A program made the position numbers and the translations under genes. From assembly GCA_026122225.1 (NCBI GenBank), contig JANEZZ010000805.1, forward strand, positions 620,001-684,000: a stretch of 64,000 bases of DNA. Direction: 5' to 3'. The notes below the pieces were generated by a model that saw nothing but the letters and a program-made list of their open reading frames with translations, did not search any database and was not told the origin of the DNA. The number at the start of each line of letters is the position of its first letter. The first letter of the stretch is position 1. Origin of the DNA: Heloderma charlesbogerti. Taxonomy: Eukaryota > Chordata > Lepidosauria > Squamata > Helodermatidae. Positions 33,265 to 44,026 of this stretch are shown here, piece after piece.

Positions 33265-33789
33265 TTTAATGCAGCTTCCTGTTTCTTTTACTCTTTTGTT
33301 TTTTTGAGATTTATAAGCTGCCTTTTAGGGAAAACCCTCCTAAAGCAGCGTAGAAAATGGAGAGTTACAAAGCACTAGAAAACAATGATAGAAATAATAA
33401 TAAAGCAATAAGAAAATCAAAAGTGCTTAGCTTTGTCTAGATTGTGTCCTATCGGCACTGGAAATATGCAAGTTAACTGCCCCTTTTTTCCAGGTTGCAT
33501 CTGTCAAGACAAGTCAAATTTTCAAAAAATATAAATGCTGCATTATGTTGTTTTATGTACAATATAAGCACCTACAAAGATCATGCAGAGATGTGTTAAA
33601 TTCTTATTCCTGAGAGTTTCACCCAGGGCAATGTGGATGCCCAGATGATGACTCGTGGAAGCAAGACTGATCATTATATCCTAACACAAAAAGTAAATGT
33701 CAACCTATTTAAAAGGGTTTGAATTTCAAGTTGAAGGAAGAGAACTACAGCCATGGAAAACAAATTACAAAGTCATTTATAGGACAAAC
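33265..33789. other. No recognised feature
   Basis: AT-rich sequence with no identifiable element. Confidence 0.35.
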
Positions 33790-34060
33790 ATTCATTTTCC
33801 CCAAACCTGCACATTTTTGTGCACATTTTTCAAATATGCACATTTTTCTAAGTTCTAAGTTCTAAGCATTGCATTTCCATTTGTGATTGTCAGTTTTTGT
33901 TGTTGATCCAAGGGGAAAAGTGCACATTTTTTTAAAAAAAGTATGCACACTTTCCCCTCATTGTCTAAAGTGTGAAAATGCATATTTCCTCCCAAAATGC
34001 ATTGTTTTCAAAGTGCACATTTTTCTACATTGTGCATTTTCAAACCAGCCTTTCGAGCTT
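33790..34060. repeat. Decayed GTGCACATTTTT-rich repeat
   Basis: Repeated TGCACATTTTT and AAAATGCATA words on both strands resemble an old copy of the interior of the element at 34261. No terminal motifs were found. Confidence 0.4.
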
Positions 34061-34260
34061 GGAAACGTGCATGCTTAGCTTGCAAAATGTGCATTCATGT
34101 TTGAGGCTGTGAATGGGGCAAGTTCTGATCATAAATGAACCACTATGATGAAATAACGAAGGCTTGAGTAAACAATAGTGGCCAGAAAGTTAAGCTGGGA
34201 TTGCTTATCCATTTCTATGCATGCTAGCTAGGTTGAAATCTTATGCAACTTAGCTACGAG

Positions 34261-34727
34261 TAGGGATGTGTGAACTCACCCCCGTCCAGGTTCTCCGGAT
34301 GCCCACCCAGCCCCTGCCCCTACTCACCCCAGCGGCCTCATTGAGCTCCGTGGTCACCAGTTTTTTTTTTAAAATGGCGATCGCAAAAATGCTCATATCT
34401 TTGTATTGTGCGAAAATGCACCTTTTGCGAAAGCACATATTCTCATGTGTGAAATGCGCATTTTTGTGAAGGTGCATATTTGTGTGTGTGCAAAAATGCG
34501 CATTTTCATGCATACGCAAATATGTGCATTTGCAAAATGCGCATTTTTGCGGTCACCATTTTATTTCTCAAAAAACGGCAAATGTGAAGCTCAACGAGGC
34601 CGCTGGGGTGAGTGCAGGCCATTTGCTGAGAGAGGGCGAGGGGCGAGCCGGGGCAGGGTCTCGGGGATGCAAGCAGGGGTGGTTCTGCCAGATTCCCGGA
34701 CTGAAGAGGGCTCCTGCACCATCCCTA
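34261..34727 (+). mobile_element. hAT MITE, GCGCATTTTTGCG palindrome family, 467 bp
   Basis: TAGGGATGTGTGAACTCACC to CCTGCACCATCCCTA. Flanks GCTACGAG (34253-34260) and GCTAGGAG (34728-34735) match at 7 of 8. The centre (34371-34563) is a foldback bounded by AAAATGGCGATCGCAAAAATG and CATTTTTGCGGTCACCATTTT, filled with short palindromes such as AAAATGCGCATTTT. No coding capacity. Confidence 0.85.
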
Positions 34728-34732
34728 GCTAG

Positions 34733-34796
34733 GAGTAAGCTCTGTTGGATATAGTGGGGCCTACTTCTGAGTAGACATGGATAGGATTGTGCTATA
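34733..34796. repeat. CAATCCTATGCATG-type palindromic repeat (half)
   Basis: GAGTAAGCTCTGTTGGATAT, then CTTCTGAGTAGACATGG and ATAGGATTG. It directly abuts the hAT at 34261. Confidence 0.55.
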
Positions 34797-36482
34797 AATA
34801 TGGAGACCTCTGGAGGATCTGCCCCTCAGAGTTTTCTGCTCCGGATATTTTCTTTAATCAGCCTATTTCTTCACGCAGTGGAAGAAATGTTATTTCCCTT
34901 TCTCTTTTAGTAATGATATCAACAGGACCTCCTCACAGTCACGGTCACGCTGCAATGCCACCAAAAAGTTAGAGCTTCTGTAAGAATTTGTGCCTGGCAG
35001 CAATTAGCATAGCTAGTGAAATCTGTAGTTCAAGAAAAATTGACTGGCAGTAACATGATATAAGATTTTCTTATTTGGAAAAAGAGTTCTGTAGTTTAAA
35101 TACACACACGCACAACCTTTCACACCTACATAAAAATGCATAAGAGCTGTGCAGTTTTTGATTTTCAACCGCCAGCTGCTTATAATGTTCACCCACCATT
35201 ATTAAATCAATACCACCTTCTCTGGGGAGAGAAGTAACAGTTTATGGGAAATAAATTTTAATCCAAACAAAACACCACCTGAAACACAAAGCCCCTTGCC
35301 TTTACAGTCAGGTCCTGCTCAGATCTGTGCAGTCTTCCCTGTTAATGTTCTTTAAAGTTAAACATATTCTCACTTCTTTTGCAGTCCTTGTTTTGAGCAA
35401 AGAAAATGGCTGTTTTTTGTGACAGAGGAAAGCTTATTCCTTCAAAGGAGGAGAGGAAGAAAAAACTACAAAAGCTGTTTTGCTTCAGCTGGTAAAGTGA
35501 GATCTAAAGACATGGCAACAGAAGGCTTCTGCTCCCACTCACAGGCAGAGATTGCCTTCTTCCCAATATGATATGGAGCTCATTAGTATATTACTTTTCC
35601 AAAGTACATTATTGAGCATTTAGAGCAGTAGAACTCGAAGTGGTGTCATCTTTGCAGCGCATTGTATTGCTTGCAAACTTGAGGCCAGGGAAGAGATCTT
35701 CTGGGAAATAGGTTTCATTGGACCTCACTTAACTGTGTGATGGCAGGTCAGTGCTACTGCAGTGCAGACCACATTCTCCGGCTGTTCGTGATGGCATGAG
35801 GAACAGGCTGCATGTGATACCTGATCTGTGAGTGCTGCACTGTTGTGTGCAATTGACCTGCCATGTGGAGACAGTAATGGAGTGGAGTGATCAAGGCCAG
35901 ATCAGGTAAGGGCAGTGGATGGCCACACCCAAATCCATGCCTGGAGTGTGTACTCAGGCTGGCATCAGCACTTAGCGTCCTGCCTGAGACTGCTGCTAGG
36001 GCCCCACTGCCCAAGCAGAGCCCATTGCTGACACCAGCCTTGGTGTCTGCATAGCGGCCTTCCTGAATGTCTATCGCTACTAGGTATGTTCCGCAGTTAA
36101 TACCTTTGTATTCAATGACTACCATCTCTGGCTTGCAATAGATCGTACAGTATATATACCATGGTGCCAGGAACCCTAATGTCGAATCCTCTGTGGAACA
36201 CTGGATTGGATCCAGGATCTGCCTTCTGTGAATGGAAGGGTTCTGCTCATGGAAAGTCCCCCCCCACAATTTTGAGGGATTCCCCCCCCCGCCTGACAGC
36301 TTACCCCATTCAGCAGCTTCCTCCAACCCTCTGTGTAGCATTTTCAGGAAGCTGTAGGGGTTGCTGAAGGGAGGAGGGGGCGGTGAGTCTGCTTCTGCCA
36401 GCACAGTAACCTATGCCTAAATCTGGATCCAACCTATTGTCTCATAGGGTCGTAAAACAAAACAGTGGTCCAAATCCCGCCA
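34797..36482. other. No gene recognised
   Basis: The 216-aa minus-strand frame at 35754-36404 has no recognisable domain. GATCCAGGATCTGCCTTC near 36209 has a counterpart AGTCTAGAATCTGCCTTCC near 51576, hinting at a dispersed repeat of unknown type. Confidence 0.35.
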
Positions 36483-37237
36483 TAGGGATGTGCGAACAAG
36501 TGATGCGCGTGTTCACCCAGATTCTAGGAACATCGGCTTGCTCTTCATCTCTGCTCAATTTGCACTCACAAAAGGCCATTTCTGTTCATTTTTCACAAAT
36601 GGGAATATTACATAAAATGAATGCAATCGAACATGAAAGTTGGGCAAAAATCCAATGTTGTGCAATTTTTTCCCATAGACTAAGGCATGAAATAGTGTGG
36701 CCACGGTGGCTTAGTGGTTAAGATGCTGAACTGCAGTCCGGAAGGTCGGCAGGACAGCAGTTCGAGACCCGAGTGCTGCATGACCGAGTGAGCTCCTGTC
36801 TTCAGTCCCAGCTCCTGCCAACCTAGCAGTTGGAAAGCAAGAAATTGCAAGTAGATAAATAGGTACCACCTTGGCGGGAAAGGTAACAGCATTCCGTGCA
36901 CCTCAGTGTTCAGTCATGCTGGCCACATGACCACGGAAGCGTCTTCGGACAGCGCTGGCTCTTCGGCTTAGAAATGGAGATGAGCACCACACCCTAGAGT
37001 CGGACACGACTGGTTGGGGACACCTTTACCTTTTTAAGGCATGAAATGGCTTTTGTGTGAAAAGTGCAATTGAGAACTTTTTTCTCATCAAAATGTATGT
37101 GTTTTTCTAACACAAGCAGATGTTCTAGAATTTGCAATCACTTTCAGAGAATGCATTCTCCTGCTTGCCCTCACATTCAGGGTTGTAAACAGGGCTTGCT
37201 TGCATGTTTTGCGGACCGAAACAATCGTACATCCCTA
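36483..37237. mobile_element. hAT element with TAGGGATGTGCGAAC ends, carrying a nested SINE
   Basis: TAGGGATGTGCGAACAAG at the left and CGTACATCCCTA at the right are the group's termini. The flanks do not match, so the element is old or rearranged. Without the SINE at 36694-37034 the body is about 400 bp of AT-rich sequence. Confidence 0.55.
36694..37034 (+). mobile_element. Sauria-type SINE (tRNA head, Bov-B-like tail), 341 bp
   Basis: The tRNA-like head carries an A-box TGGCTTAGTGGTTAAG and a B-box GTTCGAGACC. The 3' end AGAGTCGGACACGACTGG is the Bov-B LINE-derived tail used for mobilisation in trans. It is flanked by a perfect 13-bp duplication TAAGGCATGAAAT (36681-36693 and 37035-37047). 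It inserted into an older hAT element. Confidence 0.92.
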
Positions 37238-37970
37238 TGTAGTTGTTAAACATTATTCAAATTAAGCATATTTCCATAAATGTGCTTATTGTGTCTAGTC
37301 ATTCTATTTTTGCTAGCCATGTGGTGGCAGGGAAGCAGATCACCAAAGGTTTCTCTGCTGATTCCTTCAAGCCTGTCTTAGCATTTATAAGGGCTAGAAA
37401 CTTGGTGGGTTTTTTTTTAAGAAAATAAAGAAAAAGGTGAGATACTCAGAATGCTGAAATCTGCACCCAAAACCAATTTATGTGATTATTCTACATAACT
37501 TTAGGCTTGTTTCTCACAAAACTAGAAATGATAAATCTGTTTCTGGAGTGTATCATTTCATCCTGCAGGTAGATTGAGGCTCATATGATTCAATTTTGTC
37601 ATACAACAACATAAAACTTAAAAATCCCTGCACATAGAAAACTAGATGTTCTCGTTTAGACTTCATCCCTGACATGCTAGTTTTCTATATGCAGTCCTAG
37701 CAGCCCCACCTCCAGCCTGAAGTGGTATATTTGAGAAACAAATGTATCACCTCATTTGCTATTTATGAGGATCTGGCCCACAGCTTGGTGATGTATGCAA
37801 GTCTGGCACATACCACACATATTACTATCCAACACTTTTTTCCCCCTAGCCCCACCTAGAAAGAATATCCTTCCCGTTTACAAAAGCCTCCTTGATTGAT
37901 TGCCTGAAAGGGAGCCAGGAAAATGGTGATTTTCAATGAAATACTCAGACCACTGCCACTGTTGTAGATG
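37238..37970. other. No recognised feature
   Basis: AT-rich sequence with no identifiable element. Confidence 0.35.
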
Positions 37971-38095
37971 CAGCCTTCACCATCTACTGCCCTCCAAATA
38001 TTTTGGACTACAGTTTGCATCAGTCCCAGTCACCATAGCCAATGGTCAGAGATTATGGGAGTTATCATCCAAAACTTCTGGAGGGCACCAGGGGG
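37971..38095. repeat. CCCCAACCTGG-family foldback, decayed
   Basis: CTGCCCTCCAAATATTTTGG and CCAAAACTTCTGGAGGGCAC are the mirrored arms. Confidence 0.65.
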
Positions 38096-38138
38096 AGTAT
38101 CCAATGCTACTGCTGAGCTAGTGGGAATAACCCCTAGC

Positions 38139-38337
38139 CAGGGCAGGCTGGTGACTCCGAGGTCAGTGGGGCTGTGAATCTGCTCAGGGTTTCAGTCAGA
38201 ACTCTAAAGGAGCTATCCAAGGTGCTGAGCTCATTTTGGGGATAGGGTTCAGCACCTTGGATAGCTCCTTGAGAGTTCCAACCAAAACCCAGAGCAGATT
38301 AATTGCCCAATGACACTGGTGCCACCAGCCTCCACTG
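38139..38337. mobile_element. hAT-like foldback MITE, GGCTGGTGG family (copy 3), 199 bp
   Basis: CAGGGCAGGCTGGTGACTC to GTGCCACCAGCCTCCACTG, with perfect 8-bp duplication CCCCTAGC (38131-38138 and 38338-38345). A near-perfect inner hairpin uses GGAGCTATCCAAGGTGCTGA and its complement. Confidence 0.92.
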
Positions 38338-38545
38338 CCCCTAGCGCAACCAGAAACTAGCCGAAACTACAACTTCTGGAATGCGACAAGTCAGTGGAGC
38401 TCACTAGTGCAATGTGTTTAGCACTAGCAAATTGCCAGCACTGCACTGGATACTGTCCCAGGTTAGGGAAGGGTGAAGAGCTCTCACCTTGCATCCCCAG
38501 TTACCAGCTCTTAAATCCAATATGGTCAAACAGTTGTGTTTTCAG

Positions 38546-39134
38546 TAGGGATGGGGGAGAATTTCTCCCCGAAACTTCAGGGGGCCAAGTGCCAACGCAT
38601 TCGGTCCTCCAAAGGTTTGGGGAGAAATTCTCCGGCCCCCCCGCCCCCCCCCCCAGGATGGGACTTCCTTTTACGAATGTCGCTCCCGGCGGCGGGTCCC
38701 GGTGGCAGTTCGGCAGGTCTTCGTCAGGGGCGGGGGGGGTGGCAGCCAGTCTTTCGACCGGCTGCTGCCGCCGCCATTACAAGAAAATTTAAAAAAAAAA
38801 CACCTGCCCTGTGATAGGCTACATAATGATTAACATAGCCTATCACAGCTAGATTTGCAAAGTCAGCCGTGATAGGCTACATAAATCGTTACGTAGCCTA
38901 TCACGGGGCTTTTTTTTTTTTTCTTTTGAAGTTCGCGGCCGGGAAGACGGGGCGCTTCTCCCGTCCTGAATTTCGGCCGGGCGAGGTGGGAAGCCTCCCC
39001 CCCGGCCTGAATTTCAGCCGGGCGAGGCGGGAAGCGTCCCCCCCTGGCCTGAACTTCGGGGGGAGAAGTGAAGCGCCTCCCCCCCACCGCGAAGCAAGCT
39101 GCGAGACCAGGTAAGTGACTTTCGTACATCCCTA
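38546..39134 (+). mobile_element. hAT MITE, hairpin family, 589 bp
   Basis: TAGGGATGGGGGAGAATTTC to TCGTACATCCCTA, with perfect target duplication GTTTTCAG (38538-38545 and 39135-39142). Two hairpins lie at 38811-38847 and 38867-38905. The central part of the palindrome and the mirrored hairpins are deleted. CCAGGTAAGTG lies near the right end. Confidence 0.95.
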
Positions 39135-39156
39135 GTTTTCAGAGATGAGTTCAAAT

Positions 39157-40087
39157 TAGGGATGGTGGAGAATTTCTCCCCAAAACTTCGGGGGGCCGAG
39201 CGCCAACGTGTTCAGCCCCCCGAAGAAGTTTCGGGGAGAAATTCTCCGCCCCCCCGCCCCCCGCCCCCCCCGGGACGGGACTTACCTTTCCCAAATGTCC
39301 CTCCCGGCAGCGGGTCCCGGCAGCGGTTCGGCAGGTCTTCGACAGGGGCAGAGGCGGCAGCCGGTCTTTTGACCGGCTGCCGCCGCCGCCGCCATTCCAA
39401 TAAAAGTAAAAAAAACAACAACGCCCCCATGATAGGCTACGTGATGATTAACGTAGCCTATCATGGCTAGATTTGCAAAGTCAGCCATGATAGGCTACGT
39501 AAATCATCACGTAGCCTATCACGGGTGACATAAAAAAAAAAAAAAAAAGCGTACGGCTAATGGTGGCCCCCATAGGGAGCCGCCATTCATGTTCCTTATT
39601 TGGTCACTGTAGTCTACGTAAAGATTACGTAGACTACGGTGAAAATAAGGGCAACGCTATTTGCGTTGCCCTTATTTTCGCCGTAGTCTACGTAAAGATT
39701 TACGTAGACTACAGCGACCAAATAAGGAATGCGAATGGCGGCTCCCTATGGGGGCCGCCATTTGCGTATGCGCTTTTTTTTTTTTTAAGTCACCTGTGAT
39801 AGGCTATGTGACGATTAACGTAGCCTATCACGGCTGACTTTGCAGATCTAGCCGTGATAGGCTATGTTAATCGTCACGTAGCCTATCACGGGGGCGTTTT
39901 TTTTAAAAAAAAACTTTTTATTTCGCGGCCGGGCAAGGCGAGGCGCCTCCTCCCCGCCCTGAATTTCGGCCAGGCGAGGCAGGAAGCCTCCCCCCCTGGC
40001 CTGAACTTCGGGGGGAGAGCAGCGAAGTGCCTCCCCCCCACTGCGAACAAGCTGCGAGAACAGGTAAGTGGCTTTCATGCACTCCTA
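39157..40087 (+). mobile_element. hAT MITE, hairpin family, full-length 931 bp
   Basis: TAGGGATGGTGGAGAATTTC to CACTCCTA, with perfect target duplication GTTCAAAT (39149-39156 and 40088-40095). The palindrome runs from 39427 to 39891 with its centre at 39660. Its outer arms contain hairpins 39427-39466 and 39485-39524, mirrored by 39793-39833 and 39852-39891. The inner GTAGTCTACGTAAA hairpins are at 39606-39640 and 39680-39716. The innermost arms (39641-39657 and 39663-39679) are 17 bp around a 5-bp loop. Outward donor-like motifs lie at 39281-39288 (minus) and 40061-40070 (plus). Confidence 0.96.
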
Positions 40088-40095
40088 GTTCAAAT

Positions 40096-41074
40096 GTTTT
40101 GGGAAATTAAATTAACCAGTAGTCTTAAAATATTTATTAATTAAAAAAAAGTTAAAATATTTGTTTATACAAAGATGAGACTAATCTCATGCAAACTCTT
40201 CGCATACAATAAAAATAACTCAAATATTAGTAGGATGGGTTTACAAAATAACTTCTTTATAGTAGGTTTTAATAGAGAAGTGCTGCTCTTTTCAGTGTGC
40301 TTGGAGCACCATCCAGGATAATTTACTTACAAAGCCTTTTTTTTTTTTTTTAAGATTTATACATTGTTCTACGGGAAAGGTGCCAAGATTTTCACACTCT
40401 TCACTATGGTTAACAATTAATACCCTATTACTACTACTACTACTCAGAAAACTAGACTTAGACCTATGAACATTGAGTAATGATATCCTCAATACCACTG
40501 GACCTTTGAACCATTTATGTTTAATGTACAAAGGTGCCAAAACATCACTGCACCACAATCCTAAACATGTTAACTTGGGAGTAAGTTTCAATGAGTTCAA
40601 TGGGACTTACTTCCAAGTAAGTGTGCATAGGAGTACGGCCTTAGATATTTTTCTTAAATGGTTAAAAAAAAGTCTTGAGATTGTTATGGATGGCATCTGC
40701 TTCTGCTTAATTACAAATCACACTGGATTTCAAATTTGTGTATATTACAAGTAATTTGCATAATTAAAACAATTAAGGGACTGACATATCATGGTAATTA
40801 GAAATGCATCAAACTTGAATGTTGTACAAAAGAGAGCTTCAATATGAAACATTAAGTCTCTGAGAATGAAATATCCTACAGATTCCTGCAGTGCCACCTT
40901 GGATGTATGTATTTTCAGAGAACCTTCCTCTGTATAGGTGGCTCTTCAGGTGATCTTATTTCTTTAAATTGCTGGGATTTAAAACTCAAAAGATGACACA
41001 AAACGCATGCCATTCATTCCCTCCACTGTAGATGCCACAGTATTTGACTTGCGTTCTTATTGCATATTTCCTTT
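40096..41074 (-). other. Sequence just downstream of the TCERG1L stop codon; 3' UTR extent unknown
   Basis: A 3' UTR should begin below 41075. A minus-strand AATAAA lies at 40133-40138, but a poly(A) site cannot be assigned by eye. A palindromic repeat occupies 40552-40645. Confidence 0.4.
40552..40645. repeat. CAATCCTATGCATG-type palindromic repeat
   Basis: GGAGTAAGTTTCAATGAG is mirrored by TTCAATGGGACTTACTTCC. The ends are CACAATCCTAAACATG and GTGCATAGGAGTACGG. Confidence 0.75.
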
Positions 41075-41231
41075 TTATCTCATTTTCCGCAGCCTTATTC
41101 TGTTCTCTTTGTCTCTCTTTTTAAGGATAAGTATGAACTGGTTGAAAAAATGCTCTTGGTCTTTCTTCTTCTGAACGAGTCGAAATCGTTGATCTGTGCC
41201 ATATTTCTCTGCAAACTCCTTAAATGTCGTC
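41075..41231 (-). CDS. TCERG1L: TCERG1L last coding exon (second FF domain, C-terminus)
   Basis: After a long pyrimidine tract ending CCCCCAG on the minus strand, the exon completes a split Arg codon. It then reads [20 protein letters not shown] and on to a basic end, LRLRKMR, before TAA at 41077-41075. This is helix 2 onward of the second FF domain followed by a charged tail of Lys/Arg/Glu. The 157 bases are 1 plus 52 codons, which matches the 2-base overhang of the previous exon. The FF fold binds phosphorylated or acidic partners, including the RNA polymerase II C-terminal domain, in the TCERG1 family. No frameshift or stop interrupts the exon. Confidence 0.92.
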
Positions 41232-41570
41232 CTGGGGGAGGGAGGTGGGGTGGGGTGGGAATAATCAAACATAAGCTATGTTGTCACAAACGCTGGTCAA
41301 TGCATTTTCATATTCTCATATACATGCAACCTTTTTTGTACTGATTATTACTGTATCTTATCATTGTCACCAGCCATGATGGAAATGGAAAGACTAAAGA
41401 CAAAATTTTGAATACTCATTGATCTGTCTGGCTTCTTATCCTAAGTCATTATTTCAACTCCACAGAATATAGACTTACTTGTCAATTCTGGAAACTTTGA
41501 TGAATAATTAGTCCACAATGGATCATCCAGACTAATTAAATGGGATTCTCTAAAATTAAGACTGAAAGAC

Positions 41571-41704
41571 TACAATCCTATGCATGCTTAGACAGAAAAA
41601 GGTCCAAAAATCCCAGCATTCACCAGCCAGCCATGGCTAGCTGGGAATTGCTGGGAGTAGTAGGAATTTTTGTTCTCTCTAAACATGCATAGGATTGCAC
41701 CCTA
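41571..41704. repeat. CCCAGCAT/CAATCCTATGC palindromic repeat
   Basis: ACAATCCTATGCATGCTTAG and the mirrored AACATGCATAGGATTGCACC flank a CCCAGCATTC / GGGAATTGCTGGGAG hairpin. Confidence 0.75.
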
Positions 41705-41763
41705 AATTCTTCTTTAGCTTAAGCTTACCAATTAACAGGATGTGACCCTGATACTTCAACCAG

Positions 41764-41851
41764 TACAATCCTATGCATGTCTACTCAGAAGTAAATTCTA
41801 TTGATTTCAATCAGACTTACTCCCAGCTAAATGTGTATAGGATTGCAGCTC
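41764..41851. repeat. CAATCCTATGCATG-type palindromic repeat
   Basis: ACAATCCTATGCATGTCTAC is mirrored by ATGTGTATAGGATTGCAGC around TTGATTTCAATC. Confidence 0.8.
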
Positions 41852-42128
41852 AAGTTGGATTAACTGCCTACCACAACACTTGATATAGCGACATGCCTTT
41901 TAACGCCCAATTATGAGAGATGGTGTGGGCAGAAATCTTTGCCATGGGCCCATAGAAAAAGCTCATTCAAGAAATAATCTTAACATATATCTATGGAATA
42001 TTTGCCTGACTAAATAGAAATTGGTGTAATTTGGGCATATGGAAACTTAAGTATTAGCCTATATTTGAAATCTAAATGTTGGATTCTGCATGTGTCACAA
42101 AAACCTGAAACAACATTATGCTTGATAC

Positions 42129-42474
42129 CAGGGCCGGTATCAAGGGTAGGCATGGTTGGTGAGGGCCCACACCCCAGCAAGGGCCCACTGACAACAGCTT
42201 CCTGGAGTTGCACTCCCTTTTACCATTGCAACTTGCTTGTTCACCTGCCTTTCACTCTGGCCCAGATAACGGTGGTGGTAAGAAGGTGGAGATACCACTG
42301 CCTATTTTCTCCCTGGCTCTCTGCTCGTCAAGCAAATGACTCCAATTATGAAAAAGAGAATGAGGAGCAATAACAGACTGGTGACAATGGTGGTAAGAAT
42401 GTGGAGTCACTGAAGGAGGGGGCCTATTGAGGGTGTCTTGCCTAAAGGCCCTCAAAAATCTGGAGCTAGCACTG
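42129..42474. mobile_element. hAT-like element, TCAAGGGTAGGCATGG family, 346 bp
   Basis: CAGGGCCGGTATCAAGGG to GGAGCTAGCACTG, with perfect 8-bp duplication CTTGATAC (42121-42128 and 42475-42482). A related copy lies at 24426-24773. There are only short inverted ends and no coding sequence. Confidence 0.85.
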
Positions 42475-43290
42475 CTTGATACAGTTATGTGGCAGAGATT
42501 TCTAGGAATGTTGTGAAATCTCATTTAATTTGAGATTCAAAGGAAATTTGGAGTGGCTCATAGTTTGTACAGCCTCCATTTCCTGACAATACATCTGAGA
42601 ATATTTCTCTCTCTAACCATAATATTGAGGAGCAAATTGGAAACAGTGGTGAATATAGTGGAATAAAGGGGACAAAGAGAGGAGAATATTATCCATATCT
42701 CTCTTTATCCCTCCTCCTTGCGTACTCCATATCCCTTCACCACATGCTGCTACCATGGTAGTAGCTCAAAGACTGGTTTTCAATGAGCCTGAAGCACACA
42801 CGTACACTGCTTCTGGCTTAAGGCATGTGAGACACATCCTTAATTAAGCGGGTGGTGTCTCCAGGTCACAGACAGTTCCCACAAAGCCGTTAAAATTTGC
42901 ATAGATCTGTGTTATGTTAATCAAGTTGTGGCCCTGGCTAACCCAGTATCAGTGCTTCGACACAAGGTAAGTGACTCAATCATTGTGTATGCCATGATCA
43001 TGAATATTGCAACAGCTCCCAAAGAGTTTTGTTCATACAAAATAAGTACAAATACACTTCTGCCATATTTGTCTAACTATCGCGTTATCCTGGAATATTT
43101 TCCACTAGGTTGGCAAAGAAGTATTTATAATTATGCCATCAACAGACGCTGAAAAGATATTGTTTACATCAGAAGGCTTGTATAATTATTGGAAATGTTA
43201 GTAAGCTGTCCATTCCATTTTTGGTGAAGCCTTTATATAATTGCTAGTAAGTTGTATCTTCATATATATGCATTTCATATGTATTCATTG

Positions 43291-43344
<54 letters not shown>
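43291..43344. repeat. (GT)n(AT)n microsatellite
   Basis: About 14 GT units followed by about 13 AT units. Confidence 0.95.
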
Positions 43345-43403
43345 GATATACATAAATTTAGGTATGTATACTTTAAAAGTTCAAAAAAAGAAAAAGAAAA
43401 AAG

Positions 43404-43690
43404 CTAATAAAAGAGAATGTTTATGTGTATGTTTTTAATTTCTCTTACATGGCACTCCATTACAATAAAGAATCTATTTTTGTTTCTTTGTCCTCCAAAG
43501 GGTCTGACCTTCCCAGTCAATTTTTCTGCTATTGCAATTTCCCAAATCTGCTGATACCAATGGTTAATTGTTGGATTATCCAGTCCCTTCCAGGTTAGGA
43601 TGATTGCAAGCCTTGCTGCTACCAATAAATGACTAATCAAGTCCTTAAGCATTAGTGCACTTGGATCTCCCACAGAGCAGTGGGCAAATG
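43404..43690 (-). pseudogene. L1 LINE ORF2 C-terminal fragment
   Basis: The minus-strand frame reads VAARLAIILTWKGLDNPTIN and then WYQQIWEIAIAEKLTGKV. This is the pattern of the C-terminal part of vertebrate L1 ORF2 proteins (an ARxxI..WK motif, then a W...I.....EKLT motif). It is only about 90 codons long, and a stop or frameshift ends it on both sides. Confidence 0.7.
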
Positions 43691-44026
43691 GCCTCTCAAA
43701 ATTCTCCAGCCTATTTGTGGACAGTGAAATTGGGGTGACAATTTTGCCAAATTTCTAATAGGGGAAGAGAAATTCTCCAACTATTTCTCACCAATAGGGC
43801 TCACTATTGGCAGCAACTTTCTTTTTTCCTAAGGGTTTTTAGTTTATTGCACTGCTTCTGTAGGTGGCAACAGCATCAACTGTGGTGAGTGAGGCTTCTA
43901 CTTTCTTGAGGTAGAATTTTGAATTTGTTTTGATGGATTTTTTGAGCTTATCTAATCACTGCAAGGTGGCTGAGGATGCTGTGTTCTTTTTCTCTCTCTA
44001 TTACACATCTTTCCATTGCTCTGCAG

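Noticed and set aside
35754..36404. 216-codon minus-strand frame
   Set aside because: No domain, no splice or start context, partly overlapping a repeat-like segment also seen at 51570.
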